DNA of 64,000 bases from Ovis canadensis (lineage: Eukaryota; Chordata; Mammalia; Artiodactyla; Bovidae). Made by a program: the position numbers and the translations under genes. Of the stretch, positions 1-19,459 are shown piece by piece (positions within the stretch are counted from its first letter, which is position 1; each line of letters begins with the position of its first letter). Location: positions 75,121,001-75,185,000 of the forward strand of contig NC_091263.1 of assembly GCF_042477335.2 (NCBI RefSeq), given 5' to 3'. The notes beneath the pieces are model-generated. The model saw nothing but the letters and a program-made list of their open reading frames with translations. It did no database searches and was not told the DNA's origin.

Positions 1-1227
1 AACACCCGCTGTGGTTACTGGGTGGGACAAAGGTCTGCAGAGGTGGCCCTGTCACGGCCACTGTTGACTCTCCTTGGACAGCAACCGCATGGCCTTCAGC
101 CTGCCCCTGTCCTCTCTGCTGACGTGCCCTGAGCCCCTCCTGGGCACCAGAAGCCTCACCAGGGGCTGGGAACACAACCAGAGCCGACCGCCCAGCCTGC
201 ACCACAGGGGCCCTGGTCTGGGAGGGAGGCAGCGTGAGCTGGGTGAGTGCTCCACGGGGTGCTGGCCGGGGGTCTTATCCCCCACCTGGCAGCTGTGAGT
301 CAAAGGCGGGAGTAGCTGGGGCCTGGGACCGCGGTATGTTCTCCCTGAGTTGTCATCGCAAGGCAGGGCCCTTCCGCCACTGGTGAAGCCCCTGACGGTG
401 CCCAGTCCAGTGGAGGGTGCTTGGTGGAGGCCCGTCCCCAATTCACTGGAGAGGCAGCCGAGATGGGATGGGCCCGAGGACTGGGTGGTGGGTGGGCTGC
501 CCCCTGTCAGGTGGTCAGACAGCCCTTGAGGGGGTCTTTAATTTATGCGTCCGAGTAGACTTGTCTGGTTGAAATACAAACTCCTCATTTATATTTGAGT
601 CTCAGATGAAACAACTTTTTAATATAAACCTGCTGTATCCAACGTTTGGACATACTTCTGTTAAAAGTTGTTCATTTTTTTAAACTCAGTTTCAAGTTGA
701 ACCGGGTGGCCTTTATTTTTATTTGCTCAATCTGGCAAACCTACCCAAGCTGCAGCAACAGGGGGTCAGAGGGCATGTGGCCATCCTCCTCCCCCACCCG
801 CCGCCCCGCCAGCAATTCTGCAGGAATGGGACCGAGGTCAGTTGTCCAGGGATGATGGCGACTCTGCTCAGCTGGATGGGGTTCTTGCCTGGCTGTTCGG
901 GGTGCAGAGCACCTCCTCACACGCCCACCCTCTCCCTCACACGCACTCACACTCAGACATGTGTGTTCCTTCTCAGAATTGTTCTGAAAAATCTGTGTGA
1001 AGCCGCAAGAGCCGGGTTGTGCAATGGGCTTGGAGAGCACTTCTACAAACAGGTGGTGCAATTTCGGAAAACACGCTTGCAGCGTTCCCCCATCGGATGG
1101 ATGGAGGCAGGATACAGGCCTGGGGCGGCAGGAGGCTGTGGCTGGCCGCGGCTTGGGGCCAGGCGCCTCCAAGGAGGGGGTTGACTGCGCTGCTTTCCTG
1201 ATGGGGCCTTCTTGGTTTTCTCTGCAG
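1..1227 (+). other. KLF15 intron 1 / 5' flank (no coding exon)
   Basis: This stretch lies upstream of the first coding exon of KLF15 and ends in a polypyrimidine tract and AG acceptor (TCTGCAG, 1221-1227). I see no conserved reading frame. Positions 580-730 are AT-rich and the rest is GC-rich. The non-coding first exon and promoter of KLF15 could not be recognised and probably lie left of the window. Open frames on both strands here look like chance products of GC-rich DNA. Confidence 0.6.
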
Positions 1228-1240
1228 CTGCCAGGCCAGC

Positions 1241-8335
<7,095 letters not shown>

Positions 8336-9240
8336 CCCGCCCCCGGCCCCGCCCCGCGCGGCCGCCGCCTCCGCCGGGCACTCTGTAGCAATAAGTTATC
8401 AGCCCCCGTTGGAGGGACGTGACGCCCATCTGGGCCACCTGGAGCCCGGGGGTGCGGACTCAGCACCGCCACCTCCCCGGGGACCCGGAGGCAGCTGCGC
8501 TGGCCGGAGGCAACTTGCGCGCCCCGCGCCTTCCGCGGCCCAGCCCCCCTCTTGCTGGGCTCCCGGCCTGGGCCGGCGCCAGCGCTCAGGCCGGGGAAGG
8601 AAAAGTGCGCAGTGTTGAAATGTCAGTTCCCAGAGGGAGCGTGCGGGAAGAAGGAAGTAGGCCAGAAGTCCAGGCTGCACTGTGGCCTGGGCGTGGCTCC
8701 ATCCGCGGCCTGACCACCAGAGTACCAGGGCGCAGGGCGGTACAGGGGCGGGACCTGGTTGCGGGTGGCTGTGGGCTGGGTGAAAAAACCCCTCTGGGCA
8801 AGGCGGTAGTGCATGTGCTTGAGTTAAACATGCAGGACAGACGGACAGACGCAGGTCTGCCCCAGGGTGACGGTGCCGCGTGGCCCAGCCCCTTGTCCTG
8901 TTTGCAGACAAATCCAGACGGCGCCTCGGGTCACCCTCAGGAGGACAGGGCTAGTAGAGCCTCCCAAACCCTGACCTAGAAGTGCGCCCCTCATCTTGTC
9001 TAGGAATTAATATCAAATGAGCTAGCTTGTTTTGAGAGGTTTATTTCACATCCTATGAATGTATGTAAATAAAATGTACATAGGTGCATCGACATAAAAT
9101 CTTTTAATAACATATCGACACTGTGTAAATTTGAAATAAAATCTATAAAGCTGGTGTACATATGTTACAATTATGTATATTTTCTTTGGTCCTTCATAAA
9201 AATATATTTGCCAATAAAAAGAAGAAAGAACTTGATAATT
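8336..9240 (+). other. KLF15: KLF15 3' UTR with three poly(A) signals
   Basis: Downstream of the stop the sequence is GC-rich until about 9000, then abruptly AT-rich. It contains AATAAA hexamers at 9068-9073, 9135-9140 and 9213-9218. The AT-rich block 9020-9235 looks like a conserved mammalian 3' UTR terminus. The exact cleavage site is inferred to lie within about 10-30 bases after one of these signals. Confidence 0.7.
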
Positions 9241-11017
9241 CTGGCGTTGGCATGCTGTTTTCCTTGGCCCTGCCAGGAAATGGAGTGATTCTGGGGTCTC
9301 AATCTGGTTTGCCACATGCGGGGAACCCTGGTTTGCACCTGGAGCGACACAGGGGCTCCGTGGATGTCCGGCCCCTGGTCCACCAGTGCAGGGTCCCTGC
9401 ACCCCCACCTCCACGCCCGAGGCTGGGTGTCTGCTCCTTCTGTGTCCTGAGGGCTGCCTGCTCCACAGACCCATAGCTGCCCGATTCCAGCTTCACCTGT
9501 GGGAAGAGACCACAGGCAGGCCTGGCCCACAGGGCCACGACTCCACTGAGCTCCTGTCTGAGACCCTTGCTTGGCACTTCCCACCTCGTGTGCAGTGTAC
9601 TGAGCATCAATTATGTATCCACTGTATGCACCGCGAAGGGGGCAAACTGTTTCCAGGCTACAACTCCCCTGGGGAAATGGCACGTGATGCCCGCTTGCAA
9701 CGGAACGGATCGGGCATCTTGAGCAGGCGGGGGCAGTGCCTGGCGTGAGCTCTGCAGACAAGGCCTTGCCCCGACCCCATGCCCCTGCGGGCCAGGAGGG
9801 AGCTGCCTGGAGGGGCTGGGCTACACACTGGCCTGCTTCTCTGTCTGTGTGCCCTGGGGGCTGTCAGTGACAGCCTCGGACCTGGAGCTGGCGGTGGAGC
9901 TCCGCGGGTCTGCAGGGGAGACGTGAGGGAGGTGTGTGCGTGTGCGTGCGTCTCCTGCGGTGAAGGCCCTTGTCCCTGCTGACCTGGGAACCTGCTGCGG
10001 CCGTCCGTCTGTCCAGTAGAGCACAGCACAGGTGCAGAACGGACACCCCATCCTGCCCGGCCCTGGTCCTGGGGAGAGGACCCGGCCTTGTGACCTGTGC
10101 CCTGTGACCCTGACCGGACACACTCCCTGGGGGCAAACATACCCTGGGGAAGCGAGGCATCAGTCTCCACAGAGGTGCCTTCTTCATCCATAGAGAAGCA
10201 GCCCAGTTACAAGGGACCCGGGGGGTCAGCGTGGTCACGCTGGAGGATCCGTGAGCACCTGTGTGCGCAACTGGGTGCCACCTGGACGTGGCTCGCCTTT
10301 CCACGTGCGTCCCCAGCAGCCGCCGCGTGGGTCCTCAGCCCAGGTGGCCTCTGTCCAGGCCCAGGTAGGTGAACACTGGTCGGTGTGCGGTGCTGTCTGC
10401 TGCTTCCTGGGTCCCCTGGCCCCAGAGGGGCCTCTGTCGGTAGGAAAGCAGTTCAGAGCGCGCGGTCCATTCGCTGCCTGTAGGCTGTGTGCCACGTGGG
10501 CAGGCTTTGTGTCAGCCCAGATCCCAGAACGTGGGCCATCATGCTGAGCTGTAAATTCTGGTCTCTGGGCACCACAGTTTCCTTACCGGTTGAATTTGAT
10601 GGTGAATCACCATTAACTAGCTTTAAGATTGTTCCCACGTGTTTCCTGAGATACATAATGACACAAGACAGGAGAGGCCGTGCGCATAGCTTCATATACA
10701 ACTCTTAATGGTGGGTTTCCTGGGTCAGAGAGCAGGCCAGTAACTTTTGCCAAATTACCGTCCAAAAATCAGTTGCGCTGGGAACATAATTTACTCACGC
10801 ATTCAGTGTCTCTTCCACACTAGAACATGAACTCGGGAAGAAGGGTTTTGCCTGTTTTGTTCAGCACTGTGAGCCCAGCTCCCAAAACAAATATTTGTTG
10901 AGCAAATGACGTGGGTGGTAAGCAAGCGCTATTGCTAAAATTGGGATAAGATATAGAGGTTAAATATACAATTTAAAGGTAAAAAGTCGTCAGCAGAATA
11001 TTGGCTCCAAGAATTGT
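9241..11017. other. Intergenic, no gene seen
   Basis: No coding exon was recognised. An L2-like tail occurs near 10815-10915. The rest is unique sequence, GC-rich up to about 10.5 kb and more AT-rich after that. Confidence 0.6.
10815..10915 (+). mobile_element. L2-like LINE 3' end (ancient fragment)
   Basis: The text 'ctagaacatgaactcgggaa' leading to 'caaatatttgttgagcaaat' follows the order of the L2 3' end. It is short and diverged, and was recognised by pattern only. Confidence 0.45.
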
Positions 11018-11447
11018 TGTTCAGGCGCTCAGTCGTGTACAGCTCTTCGTGACCCCATGGACTGCAGCACGCCAGGCCTCCCTGTCCATCACCAACTCCT
11101 GGAGTTCACTCAAATGCATGTCCGTCGAGTCAGTGATGCCATCCAACCATATCATCCTGTGTCATCCCCTTCTCCTCCTGCCTTCAATCTTTTCCAGCGT
11201 CAGGGTCTTTTCCAGTGAGTCAATTCTTCGAATCAGGAGGCCAAAGTATTGGAGTTTCAGCTTCAGCATCAGTCCTTCAATGACTATTCAGGACTGATTT
11301 CCTTTAGGATGGACTGGTTGGATCTCCTTGAAGTCCAAGGGACTCTCAAGAGTCTTCTCCAACACCACAGTTCAAAAGCACCAACTCTTCAGTGCTCAGC
11401 TTTCTTTATGGTCCAACTCTCACGTCCACACACGACCACTGCAAAAA
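11018..11447 (-). mobile_element. Bov-B LINE, 5'-truncated
   Basis: This is the reverse complement of the last ~430 bases of Bov-B. It begins at the GTTCAGGCGCTCAGTCGTG end and runs to the segment encoding the end of the reverse-transcriptase ORF (tctccaacaccacagttcaa). The ORF remnant is broken. Confidence 0.9.
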
Positions 11448-11503
11448 GGAGAGATTATCCGGGGTTATCTGGGGGGCCCGAGGTAGTCACGTGGGTCCTT
11501 TAA

Positions 11504-11920
11504 AGCAAGGGTACCCCCCGCCCCCCAGCCACACACGAGGTGAGCGTGGGCGAGTTAATGGAGCTCCGCCTATATTTAGGGCCACTGCCCGTTGTTGGGG
11601 TTTCCACCCGAGCCCCACCTCCTGCCAGATCAGCAAGGGCATCAGATTCTCCTAAGAGCTCACACCCTACTGTGACCTGAGCATGTGAGGGGTCTGGGTT
11701 GTGGCTCCTTCTGAGAATCTGAGGCTGGACTCTCAGAGGCGGAGCTGAGCTGGTGATGCTTGCTCTGAGGAGTGGCCGCAGGCACCAGTGATGATCATGA
11801 TCACAACATGGAAGGCGCTCGAAGCATCTGCAGACCATCCCTCCCACTCCGGTCCGTGGAGGAATTGTCTTCCTCGAAACAGGGCCCTGGTACCAAAAAG
11901 GTTGGGCATTGCTGCCTTAG
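11504..11920. mobile_element. hAT-Charlie (MER1-like) DNA transposon
   Basis: The ends resemble the MER1 terminal inverted repeats: GGGTACCCCCC at the left, and AAAAAGGTTGGGCATTGCTG at the right. Inside are the typical 'cagatcagcaagggcatcagattctc' arm and its near-inverse (gagaatctgaggctgga). Towards the right end 'ggaggaattgtcttcctcgaa' is also characteristic. It is non-autonomous and has no transposase. Confidence 0.65.
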
Positions 11921-14900
11921 AGCAGATCAGGAGGCGAGGTGGTGGGCAGAGGTAAGAGGGAGCTCCCACTCTGCTGACTGAGGAGGGGGAACAAGGGGCC
12001 GCAAGCTGAGGAGCAGGGCACCCCTGAAAACGGGAAGAGGAGAGCAGACGCTTTGCCCTGGAGCCTCCGGAGGGGACCAGCGGCGCGGACAGCGTGATTC
12101 TCCGTCTGACCACAGAACTGGGAGTGGAGGAGTGGGTGTTGTTTCAAGCACCACGTCCCGGGAATTTCCGCAGCGGCCGTAGGAGACCGATGCAGGTGAC
12201 GCAGGAGGATCCACGCAGTCAATCCCCAGACTCTGTGCTGTGCGAGCAAGAGGCGGGAGGGCGGGCTGGGGCGGAGGTGGCGGAAGGCGCCGCTCCCCTC
12301 GGTCAGCAGCGTAGTTCCAGCTACGGGAGGGGGCACTGAATCCTGGGATGCAAAGTACTACCTCCTGGGTGCGGGGCGTGGCCACATGACCCCCGGCACG
12401 TACCCCTGTGACCCCCACTCTGGCACGATGCCCCCTGACTTGCTCTGAAGGCTCCTGGCAGTGGTGCCCACCCCCCTGGAGGTGCAATGGGGGCAGTCAG
12501 AGTCTGCCGAGCTCCAGGCCCAGGTGAGCTGGTGGGGCCGGGCCGGGGGGGGGGGGGGCGGTGGTGGTGGCTCACAGGACACAGAAGTGTCTCCCGGGGA
12601 CGTGCTTACATCAGCCCCAACACAGGCGGCCCTGCCTGGCAGCAGGCGCCAGAGTCTCCAGGCACGCTTAGTGCCCCTCTGCATGCCCTCTAGGTCTCTG
12701 TGTGTGCTGGGCACAGCTCCAGCCCGGGGCCAGGGCCCGAGCACTTTGTGGGGCTCCTCGCCTCAAGACGTGCCTTCCCTAGCGCTTCCGTGTTCTAGAG
12801 CCTCAGCTTCCTCGCCGGTCAGTGGAACTTCAGGTTTCCAGGGACCCTTGGGGATGACTCCTCCTGGACCTGTGGGTACTGAGGGGCTCGGCTCCCCTGG
12901 GTCCGTTGTTGGGGGCAGCTGGTGGCAGGGCGGTGTGAGGGCCATGGGCTGAGCTCCTGCCCTTGGTGGCTGGCCCCTGGGGAGACAAGCCCCTCCCTGG
13001 GTCCCACTCTGCTCGCCGCCCAGCAGGTGTGCACCCCCCCACCTTTCGGTGGGGCTCAGGGCCAGGTGAAGCACGACAGTCCGACCCCCCGGCGCGGTCT
13101 GCAGCGGGCTGGGGAACCGAGGGCGCGTGTGAGCTGTTAGGGTCATGGTTCTGTCCGCACACTGGGCTGCCGAACCACAGGAGGATCTGGTCTTTCCGCC
13201 ACTCTAACTGGAAACGCTCTAGAAAGGGAACCCTAGCGAGAACTTTTGAGTCCAGCCAAGTTGACACAGAACGTTTCAGGAACACAAGCAAAGCCTAACA
13301 CTCCCGATTCAGGTGGGCCCATTACGGAGGGCCCCTCGGAGGAGGTGACGTCAGAGTGGGAAGGAGGCTTGGGAGGAGCAGACGGAAGGGCAGTCAAGTC
13401 AAAGAGACAGCAGGTGCAAAGGCTCCAGGGCAGGAATGGGCCTGCATGTCTGAGGCCTCGAGCCAGGCGGCGAGGAAGGGGTTGGGGGCAGGCAGGGCTC
13501 CCCAGTGTGCGGCCACCCGCAGTAACGTCACCATTTGACTCAACCAGCTTGCATGTTACCAAAACAAGCCCTAACTCAGGAGTCTGTTTTCTGTTCCCTT
13601 TTCTGCTGTTCCCTCTGCTCCAGTGTCATTTACAAAGAGAGAGAAAGAAAGGGAAAAATATCCAACCCGGCCACTTAACCCCCTGACCGCTGATTTAGCC
13701 ACACTCTCCCAGCGGGTAAGCGAGCCTTCCGGGTTCTCAGCGCAGAGTAGTCCGCTGCTTCAGCAAGGGAGGGACTGGACTTTCAGGCTTTCAGGAGGGC
13801 CCTACTGTCCTGTGCAGAAGGGCGAGGCCCCCAGTGCTGACCCCAGTGTCCCGAGGAGTGAGACAGCCCACCCAAAGGGGCGGAGGTCCATGACCACGAC
13901 TTTATGGCAAGACTCCTGGGTTGGGGGGCAGGCTGGACAGGGCAGGGGCTGGGGGGCATGCCCGGAACCACTCTGCCCTTGGGGCCTCCTGCTGATTGAA
14001 GCCCCAGGGGCACAGCCCAGCAGTTGGCCTCCAGGACCTGGCTGAGTCCCCAGGGGTGACAAGTGTCGAGTCGCCTCCGAGAGGCACAGGAGCGGACCGA
14101 GCCGGGGTGGAGCTTGTGGCTGCACGGCCCAGCGGTGGCGAGGGGGCGAAAACGGCCTTGAGCGTGCAGGGGCGGGCCTCAGGACTCACTAGCAGATTGG
14201 ATGGGGGTCAGGAGAGGCTTGGATTTCCTTGTGGTGGCCCTTTGGAAAAAAACAGTGCAAAACCATGGCAGAGAGACAGGCAGGGTGGGGGGAGAGACCA
14301 GGTTTCAGGGCGCACAGGCCTTGAGTCAAGCAGGGGTGGAGACAGGTGGTGATGCTCAGAATCCTTGCATGCCAGGAGGGTGCAGGCCCCTGGCCAGGAC
14401 GGGGCAGAGCTGGCCATGTGTGCCCCCTCCCGCCTGGGGGCCACAGACAGCCCAGGGCCCCAGCGCTGGGTCCAGGGCAGTGAAGGGGCTGAGAAGGGCT
14501 CCCCCGCGCAGTGGACTCTTCTCCGAGCTGGTCCATCCGGCTGGGGCCTCTGGGCTCACCACCACCAGCGCTGTCGTCCGGGACGATGGCGGGCTATGCT
14601 GGGGTGATCCTAAGACAGAGCACAGACGTAGCAGAGGTGGCGCTCAGCTGGGGTGCCAGTGAGTGAGACCAGCACTGTCCCTGCCCCTGGCAGTTCCACG
14701 GACACCTGACAATGAACATGGGCCAGAGGCTGAGGCAAAAAGAGAGGAGGGCAGCAATGTTCCCTAACTAATGTCTTAATTAGGCTTCTCATAAGGGCAC
14801 CCGGGTGGGGCCCAAGGATGAGAGGCTCGGCTGAGCTCAGAGTCCCGTAAGGGCTTCCTGGGCCAGAGCCAGCACGTGCAAAGGCCCTGAGGTGAGACAG

Positions 14901-15572
14901 ACTGAGGGGAGGTCGGTGTGTCCAGAGCGCGGCCAGCCAGGGGACAGTAGGCAGCAGGCCAGGGAGCGGGTGCTTCCAGTGTGGGCAGCGGGAGCCGTGG
15001 GGGCCCTTAGCCCTCCACCTGCGGCTGTCCAGCACCACAGCTTCTATCACAGTCTCACAAGTGGGCCCCACTGGCTTCGAGACAGAACACACCGTGTCCA
15101 CCCTGTGGGGAGCCTGGGGCAGGCGCTAAGGGAATGGGGTGGGATGGCGAAGCGACACCTGTGCGGTCTGTGCCTGACAGCCGCTTGAGACTGTCTCCAG
15201 CACAGCAGAGTCTTCTGTGAAATCCATGCACAGCAAGGGGGCCCACGGCACGAAAGGTGGAGAGCTGGCGTCCCTGGCCAGCATGCTCTCCCCAGAGGCC
15301 AACTCCAGAATATGCCGAGCACAGAGGCACGTGCACTTTTAAAACACAAAAGAGACCCTCACGCACACTCACTGGCTTAACAGTCTCCCGTCAGCCCTGC
15401 CAGCTCCTGGCTCTGGGGAGGCCCTTGCCTCCACGGCTGCCGCAGGTACCCCGTGGGAGCAGAGAGGCTGGGCAGCTGGGGGCGGGGATTAGGTTAAGGG
15501 TATTTGCATTTTTAAAGTTGGATTGGTATCTGCAAGGAGTCCTTGACAGTTGGCACAGAGCTGGTGGTGGTT
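11921..15572. other. Intergenic, no gene seen
   Basis: This is GC-rich single-copy sequence with scattered L2/MIR-like scraps (for example about 12780-12835, 13310-13460 and 14860-14900). A run of 14 G occurs at 12545-12558. No exon or conserved frame was recognised. Confidence 0.6.
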
Positions 15573-16050
15573 GTTGTCCGGTCGTTAAGCTGTGTCTGAC
15601 TCTTTGTGACCCCATGGACTGCAGCACACCAGGCTCCCCTGTCCTCCACTATCTCCCAGAGTTTGCTCAAATTCATTTCTATTGAATCGGTGATGCTGTC
15701 TAATCATCTCATCCTCTGCGGCCCCCTTCTCCTTTTGCCTTCAATTTTTCCCAGCATCAGGGTCTTTTCCAATGAGTCAGTTCTTCGCATCAGGTGGCCA
15801 AAGGATTGGAGTTTCAGCTTCAGCATCAGTCCTTCCAGTGAGTATTCAGGACTGATTTCCTTTAGAATGGACTGGTTGGATCTCCTTGCAGTCCAAGGGA
15901 CTCTCAAGAGTCTTCTCCAACACCACAGTTCAAAAGCATCAATTCTTCAGCCCTCAGCCTTCTTTATGGTCCAACTCTCACATCCATACATGACTACTGG
16001 GAAAACCATAGCTTTGACTAGGCGGACCTTTGTCAGCAAAGACATTAAGT
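15573..16050 (-). mobile_element. Bov-B LINE, 5'-truncated
   Basis: This reverse-oriented 3' portion of Bov-B runs from the terminal segment (tgtctgactctttgtgac) to the region encoding the C-terminal part of the RT ORF. The C-terminal motif ends at about 16040 (cggacctttgtcagcaaaga). The frame is interrupted. Confidence 0.9.
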
Positions 16051-16574
16051 CGCTCTAAAGCCCCTGCCCTGGAAGGCCTGGTCTGTCTCTCCTGCAAGGT
16101 TCCGGGGGGCGGGGGGTGGTGAGAATCACGGCCTGCCTCCATCCCCCTCCCCCAAGGGCCTCCTCCCTGACCGGCTCAGGGTGCCTTCCAGCCCAGTTTT
16201 GTGGATCTTTCTGTGTCTTCTCTTCCTGCCCCGCCCACCAGTCTCAGGCCATCCTCCTTCCTCAAGACCAGCACTTCTTCAACCACCTGGAAATGAGCCT
16301 TTATCTGTCTCAGGTCTGGATGACTGGGACTTTTTTCCATGCCTCTGGTCACTTTGCAAAAGCAGATGGTTTTCATATGGCATTGGGCATGCAGCCAGTG
16401 CTGGAAGGCCAGGGAAATTCAGGGGCTTGAACAGCTCACTGGGGCCCCAGGAGCCAGAGGTGGTCTGTGGTGGGGCGCTGGGGCGTGGGCATCTGGGGTG
16501 TGGGTCACCCCATCCTTTGCTGCAGTGGCGGTTGTCTTACACACGCCTGCATCAGTCCCAGCTGGCTGGCATGT

Positions 16575-16790
16575 GTGTGCTAACTCGCGTTAGTCGTGTC
16601 CGACTCACCGCAACCCCATGGACTGTAGCCCGCCAGGCTTCTCTGTCCATGGAATTCTCCAGGCAAGATTACTGGAGTGGGTTGCTATTCCGTTCTCCAG
16701 GGGATCTTACCAACCCAGGGATCGAACCTGTGTCTCTATGCCTCCTGCACTGGCAGGCAGGTTCTTTACTACTAGCGCCACGTTGGAAGT
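16575..16790 (-). mobile_element. Bov-tA SINE
   Basis: The core TTAGTCGTGTCCGACTCACC, ATTCTCCAGGCAAGATTACT and the tRNA-like region (cagggatcgaacctg, 16718-16732) are all present in reverse orientation. Confidence 0.88.
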
Positions 16791-16873
16791 TCAGGAGGTT
16801 AGAAGTCTCAAACCTCACCCCGAAAGGCTGATTCTGGGCCTGGGAATCTGCATTTTCAGGAGACACCTAGCTG

Positions 16874-16877
16874 GGTC
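16874..16877. repeat. Provirus target-site duplication (left), GGTC
   Basis: GGTC directly precedes the left LTR. The same four bases follow the right LTR at 25807-25810. A 4-bp duplication is usual for gammaretrovirus-like integrases. Confidence 0.7.
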
Positions 16878-17273
16878 TGTCTGGTTGGGGTGGGGAATGT
16901 GTAATTTCCTTGGTTCTAGCTTGCTTCAGCAAAAATTTGAAGCAATGGATGGATGAGTGTTACAGCTCCGTGTTACAGCTGAGTTTTATTTAGAACGTGA
17001 AGGAAAATACATCTTTGAGGTGTGAGGGAGTGCTGACCCAAAAGACGCAAAGAGAAGCGAGGCCCGGCCCGATCTTGGCTCCTCCCTCACGGGTTGCTTC
17101 TCCTCCCCCAGGGCTTGTGCAACCCGGCCTAGCCAGGAGGGCTGTTCGTTTCACCTGAGGTCCTCACTCAGGTTCTCAGACCCACCTTTGTTCTGTGTTC
17201 CTGGGCTTTCCCCTTCTTTGTCTCTTAGCCACCTCCATTCTGGACTGGTTTTTCCTATTCTAACTATCTAACG
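16878..17273 (-). repeat. Provirus 3' LTR
   Basis: The LTR is homologous to the one at 25320-25806 (shared gtaatttcct, gcaaaaatttgaagcaa, gacccaaaaga, cctattctaacta). The poly(A) signal lies at 16985-16990 (TTTATT on +). The TATA box present in the other LTR is not recognisable, and only one copy of the U3 repeat is present. The outer terminus has drifted (TAACG instead of GAACA). Confidence 0.82.
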
Positions 17274-17284
17274 TTCCCCCCTCA
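17274..17284 (-). other. Polypurine tract
   Basis: On the - strand a purine run (gaggggggaa) directly abuts the start of U3. This is the position of the plus-strand primer in retroviruses. Confidence 0.7.
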
Positions 17285-17422
17285 AGAGATGGGAGGCCCA
17301 ATTCTTGGGGAATAGGGGCGTCGAGGTCTCTCTGGCTACTTGCTGCTGAGCTCGGAGGGTAAGGGGCATTGGCCTGCGCTCTTGCCCGTCTCAAGCCTCA
17401 GAGTCCTTATAGCGGTGTCCAT

Positions 17423-17620
17423 CTAAGTGTGGGCGATGCTTCCCGTGGTCGGCTGTAGCTTCGTACATCCTTGTTGGACCGGCACTGCATGTTGTAGCTT
17501 GTTGACCTGGGCAGACGCAAAACGGGTTAGACAGCCGACGATACACGGAGCAACCGTGAGCAGCATCAGTATGGCGGTGACGGGGATTAGCAGGGGCTTC
17601 AGCCAACTCCAACACCCCCC
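17423..17620 (-). pseudogene. env remnant: transmembrane span and cytoplasmic tail
   Basis: The - strand frame ending at the stop 17425-17423 shows a hydrophobic Leu/Ile/Val-rich span followed by a short polar tail. This is typical of the C-terminus of a gammaretroviral transmembrane protein, just upstream of the polypurine tract. The surface subunit, fusion region and ectodomain are not present between this and the end of pol, so the remnant is non-functional. Confidence 0.6.
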
Positions 17621-17800
17621 TCGCCAGGAGGATTCCCCAAAGAGAGATAGTAGCCACCCCGAGAACTCTCCAGCTCGTTCTTTGAGATCCTGTGGGGTCT
17701 GAATGTTTTTCTGAGGACTGTGAGACTTTCTTTAACTTAGCTGGAGGTATTTACCCAGAAACAACACGTCTCATTCAAGATGGGTCAAGTCCGTCCTTGT

Positions 17801-18697
17801 TCAGGAATCAGGAGATCTCTCTGCTGTCTGTTTTGGAGTGCAGCCCCCGCCAAGCTGTGTTGGCTCTTGAGAGCTGTCCTGAGAAATCTTATCCCGGAAA
17901 CTTGATTTTGGGGTTTTCATTGGAATGGCACCCATTTGTAGTCCTGAATAGGTATCTGAGCTCTCCCAGGGGCTCACGGGTGTATTGATTTTCGGGTGTT
18001 CATTGGAATGGCACTCACCTGTAGTCCGGAATGGGCGTCTGAGCTCCAGGGGCTCACGGGTGTACTGAGTGTCCTCTTCTGTTCTCCCCCACGGCTGGGC
18101 TCGTGAGCAGTGGATCCAGGAGTCGTGTCCCGCTACCTTGACTGCTGTGGGGGTAGAAAGTATTACAGGGAAGAGACCCTTCCATGTGGGCTCGAGTTGA
18201 GCCTTTGGGGAACCATCTTTCCAGACTTTAATTAGGACTTGAGTTCTTGGAGCAGATAGTGGCGACTCCTTAGAATCTTCTGGGTCCTGGTTGACACCCC
18301 ACAAGCGTATATCCTGTTGGAGTTGCCCAATGGCCACGGTATAAGACTGGAGGGTCTGAACCTCTGGATCCAGGAAGAGGTCATTGACATAAACGAAAGG
18401 TCTCCCACATAGCATCTCGTAAGGACTAAGACCAAGCTGTTCCTTAGGGGCAATGCGGGTGCGGAGGAGAGCTATTGGTAAAGCCTCCTTCCATCCCAGG
18501 GAGGTCTCCTGGGTTATCTTTTTTATTGCTGATTTTAAGAATTGGTTGGCTTGTTCTACTTTTCCTGAAGACTGCAGGCTCCAGGCACAATGGAGATAAT
18601 AAGTAATGCCCAGTGCTTTAGAGCCCCCTTGGGTGACCTTGGACGTAAATGATGTCCCGTTGTCCCTTTGTAATGACCTGGGCAGACCTAGTCGCAA
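17801..18697 (-). pseudogene. pol remnant: integrase core and C-terminal domain
   Basis: The - strand frame contains an integrase catalytic-core part with RDNGTSF (an Asp of the D,D(35)E triad) and SGKVEQANQFLK (the Glu). It is followed by the gammaretroviral C-terminal domain (PTWKGLFPVILSTPTAVKVAG). The beginning of the core, with the first catalytic Asp region, continues at about 18700-18790 in another frame, so at least one frameshift breaks it. Confidence 0.85.
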
Positions 18698-18922
18698 AAT
18701 GATTTCGTGGAGCAGTTTCCCTTACCGCCTCCTCAGCCTTCTCGGTCCGGGTGGGAAAGCCTTCACTCCACCGTGTGAATGTGTCTGTCATGACTCATAG
18801 GCATTTACACCCTTGAGAAACTGGCCCCTGGGTGGGGTCCATCTGCCCGTCCTCTCCTGGGGAGGCCCCACGTTGCGGGACGGGCTGGGCCAGCTGGGGC
18901 CTTCGAGCTCCTTGGGGGTTGT

Positions 18923-19459
18923 CTAATGGCAAGTGGCACAAGAGGAGACCACTTGCCTTGTGGTCGTTTGGAGGCCTGTTCCTCTGAAGGACCTTTCCAG
19001 TAATCTTTGGAGGGCCTTTTCCCCTAAATGAGTGGTGGCATGCAAGGAGTTAACCAACTTCCATTGGAGGTTTCCAGGAAGAAAAATGAGTCCCTCCTTT
19101 TGGAACCACCCCATATAGTCTTCTTGTAAGCCCTCACTCTTAGCTTTAAGAGTTTCACGTTCAGTATATGAAGGAGTTTCTGGCAAATTAGTCTGTGGAA
19201 CTAAGGTGGCCGCTCCTATTAGGGCATGGCTCCCCACTGCTGCTCTCCCAGCTTCCTGATCGGCTGCTTGGCTCCCTCCTGCCACTTCCGTGCTCCCTTT
19301 TTGGCGTCCTTTACAGTGGGAGACTGAAACCTCAGTGGGCAGATGCACTGCCTCCAAGAGCCTAAGGATTTTGTCACCATATTTGACTGGGGACCCTCGG
19401 GTGGTCAAATGGCTCTCTCTTCCCAATAGCAGCATGTGTGTGAGGCACCAGAAAGACAT
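18923..19459 (-). pseudogene. pol remnant: end of RNase H, integrase zinc-binding domain
   Basis: The - strand frame has the HATTHLGEKAL...CATCH pattern of the HHCC zinc-binding N-terminal domain of a gammaretrovirus-type integrase. Before it comes the RNase H-integrase linker. It overlaps the RNase H frame near 19374-19459 in a different phase, which is evidence of a frameshift. Confidence 0.82.
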
